Positions 63,279 to 64,000 of a DNA stretch of 64,000 bases are shown here, one piece after another (within the stretch, counting starts at the first letter, position 1; every line of letters starts with the position of its first letter). The notes under the pieces are model-generated. The model made no database searches. It worked only from the letters and a program-made list of their open reading frames with translations, and was not told where the DNA came from. The DNA lies in contig JAIXYZ010000001.1 in NCBI GenBank assembly GCA_027489955.1, forward strand, positions 186,001 to 250,000. Direction: 5' to 3'. The DNA comes from Hyphomicrobiales bacterium. Lineage in GTDB: Bacteria; Pseudomonadota; Alphaproteobacteria; Rhizobiales; Beijerinckiaceae. The position numbers and the translations under genes were made by a program.

Positions 63279-64000
63279 TCAGGGGCGGGCGTCGAAGGGC
63301 AGGGGCGGGGCTTCCCGCAGCAGGGTGATCGTCACCCGGCGGTTGGCCGCGAGATAGGGGTTGTCGGGAAACATCGGCGAAGTGTCGGCCTTGCCGATCA
63401 CGGCCGCGAACCGGTCCTCGGGCACGCCCGCGGTGGCGAGGATCTCCCGCACGACGTTGGCGCGCGCGATCGTCAGCTCCCATTGCGACCAGCCCACCCG
63501 CGTGCCCGGCCGGATCGCCGAGGTATGCCCCGAAATCTGGATGCGGTTGGGCATGCGGCGCAGTGCGGGGGCCATGCGCTGGATGAGCGCGCGGGTGCGC
63601 TCGTAAGGGGTCACGCCGCCCTCGGGGAACATCGCCCGGCCGTCCTGGTCGACGATGGAGACGTCGAGCCCGTCCCGGGTCTCCTCGACGATGACGTTCT
63701 TGGAGGCTTCGGCGAATTCCGGCAGGTCGGACAGCGCCTGGCGCAGGGAGGCGGCCGCCAGGGCGAAGGCGCGGTCGAACGCGGTCTGCGTCATGCCGTC
63801 GTTCTGGGTGGAGGAGGAGGGCGCGGTGTAGTCCGATCCGTCCTCGGGGGACGCCCGGCGCGCATGCTTGAGGAAGGGGCGGGTCGGGATGCCGTCTTTT
63901 TCCACGATTCCTTCCATGCGGAAATCGCGCTGCGACCCGAAGGCATCGCGCATCGAGCCGGCGACGGCCTGCATCTTCTCCTTGTTGGCAGTCGAATAGG
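63279..64000 (-). CDS. motB: Flagellar motor protein MotB (5' end outside window)
   Basis: The C-terminal part of a MotB/OmpA-like stator protein; the frame runs open to the window's end (about 240 codons visible, start missing). The first visible residues YSTANKEKMQAVAGSMRDAF match the segment just after the MotB transmembrane/plug region. The OmpA-like peptidoglycan-binding domain follows, with GRAMFPEGGVTPYERTRALI, RIQISGHTSAIRPGTRVGWS (conserved GHT/D) and ADTSPMFPDNPYLAANRRVT with NRRVTI. It anchors the stator to the cell wall. It ends 18 bases tail-to-tail after the CAP gene. Confidence 0.9.
   Translation of the reverse strand, partial: YSTANKEKMQAVAGSMRDAFGSQRDFRMEGIVEKDGIPTRPFLKHARRASPEDGSDYTAPSSSTQNDGMTQTAFDRAFALAAASLRQALSDLPEFAEASKNVIVEETRDGLDVSIVDQDGRAMFPEGGVTPYERTRALIQRMAPALRRMPNRIQISGHTSAIRPGTRVGWSQWELTIARANVVREILATAGVPEDRFAAVIGKADTSPMFPDNPYLAANRRVTITLLREAPPLPFDARP

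Overview
The window is a gene-dense, very GC-rich stretch of a chromosome from an alphaproteobacterium, most likely of the order Hyphomicrobiales (Rhizobiales). The evidence is the F1 ATP synthase operon atpHAGDC whose beta subunit carries a long Ala/Lys/Pro-rich N-terminal extension, the neighbourhoods bolA - J-protein - cobS - cobT - rpmB and SUV3-like helicase - S4 protein - fdxA - carD - rpoH, and the ethylmalonyl-CoA pathway genes ecm, ccr and mcd. Genus cannot be fixed from the sequence alone. There is no insertion sequence, prophage, integrase island or CRISPR array. Almost everything looks like core chromosome.

Layout. 1-5.4 kb: end of a membrane protein, a CGNR zinc-finger regulator divergent from an amino-acid-type ABC binding protein, xerC, and priA. 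5.5-11 kb: the atp operon, closed by a clear intrinsic terminator. 11-16.8 kb: a translationally coupled gloB-cupin-GNAT operon, a methyltransferase, accA, an L,D-transpeptidase and a small KTSC protein. 16.8-22.5 kb (minus strand): an AI-2E-type permease, a soluble chemoreceptor and secA. 22.8-27.5 kb: carB, greA and a small exported protein. 27.5-32.6 kb: lrp-tauE-pirin on the minus strand, then an ELM1-family gene, trxB and lysR. A probable small RNA gene lies at 32.7 kb. 33.5-42 kb: ecm and ccr divergently arranged, osmC/yihY, a lytic transglycosylase, a DMT exporter, and a long acyl-CoA dehydrogenase that is probably methylsuccinyl-CoA dehydrogenase. 42-47.5 kb: bolA, J-protein, cobS, cobT, a phytase-like esterase and rpmB. 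47.7-58 kb: a DUF3108 protein, SUV3-like helicase, S4 protein, ferredoxin, carD, dienelactone hydrolase, rpoH, an M48 protease and a degenerate nuclease-fold protein. 58-64 kb: tRNA-Arg(CCT), a hypothetical protein, a methyltransferase, purU, a large MscS-type channel, a CAP lipoprotein and the 3' part of motB.

The genes give a picture of an aerobic, probably motile heterotroph (soluble chemoreceptor, MotB) that makes cobalamin by the aerobic route (CobST cobaltochelatase parts) and uses a B12-dependent mutase in the ethylmalonyl-CoA pathway to assimilate acetyl-CoA. The most interesting non-coding signals are a 140-nt intergenic transcript candidate at 32.7 kb that presents CCTCCTCCC (an anti-Shine-Dalgarno motif) in a hairpin loop and ends in a strong terminator, a 15-bp dyad over the -35 box of ccr, a 240-nt structured leader before carD, and a perfect 18-bp palindrome between carB and greA.
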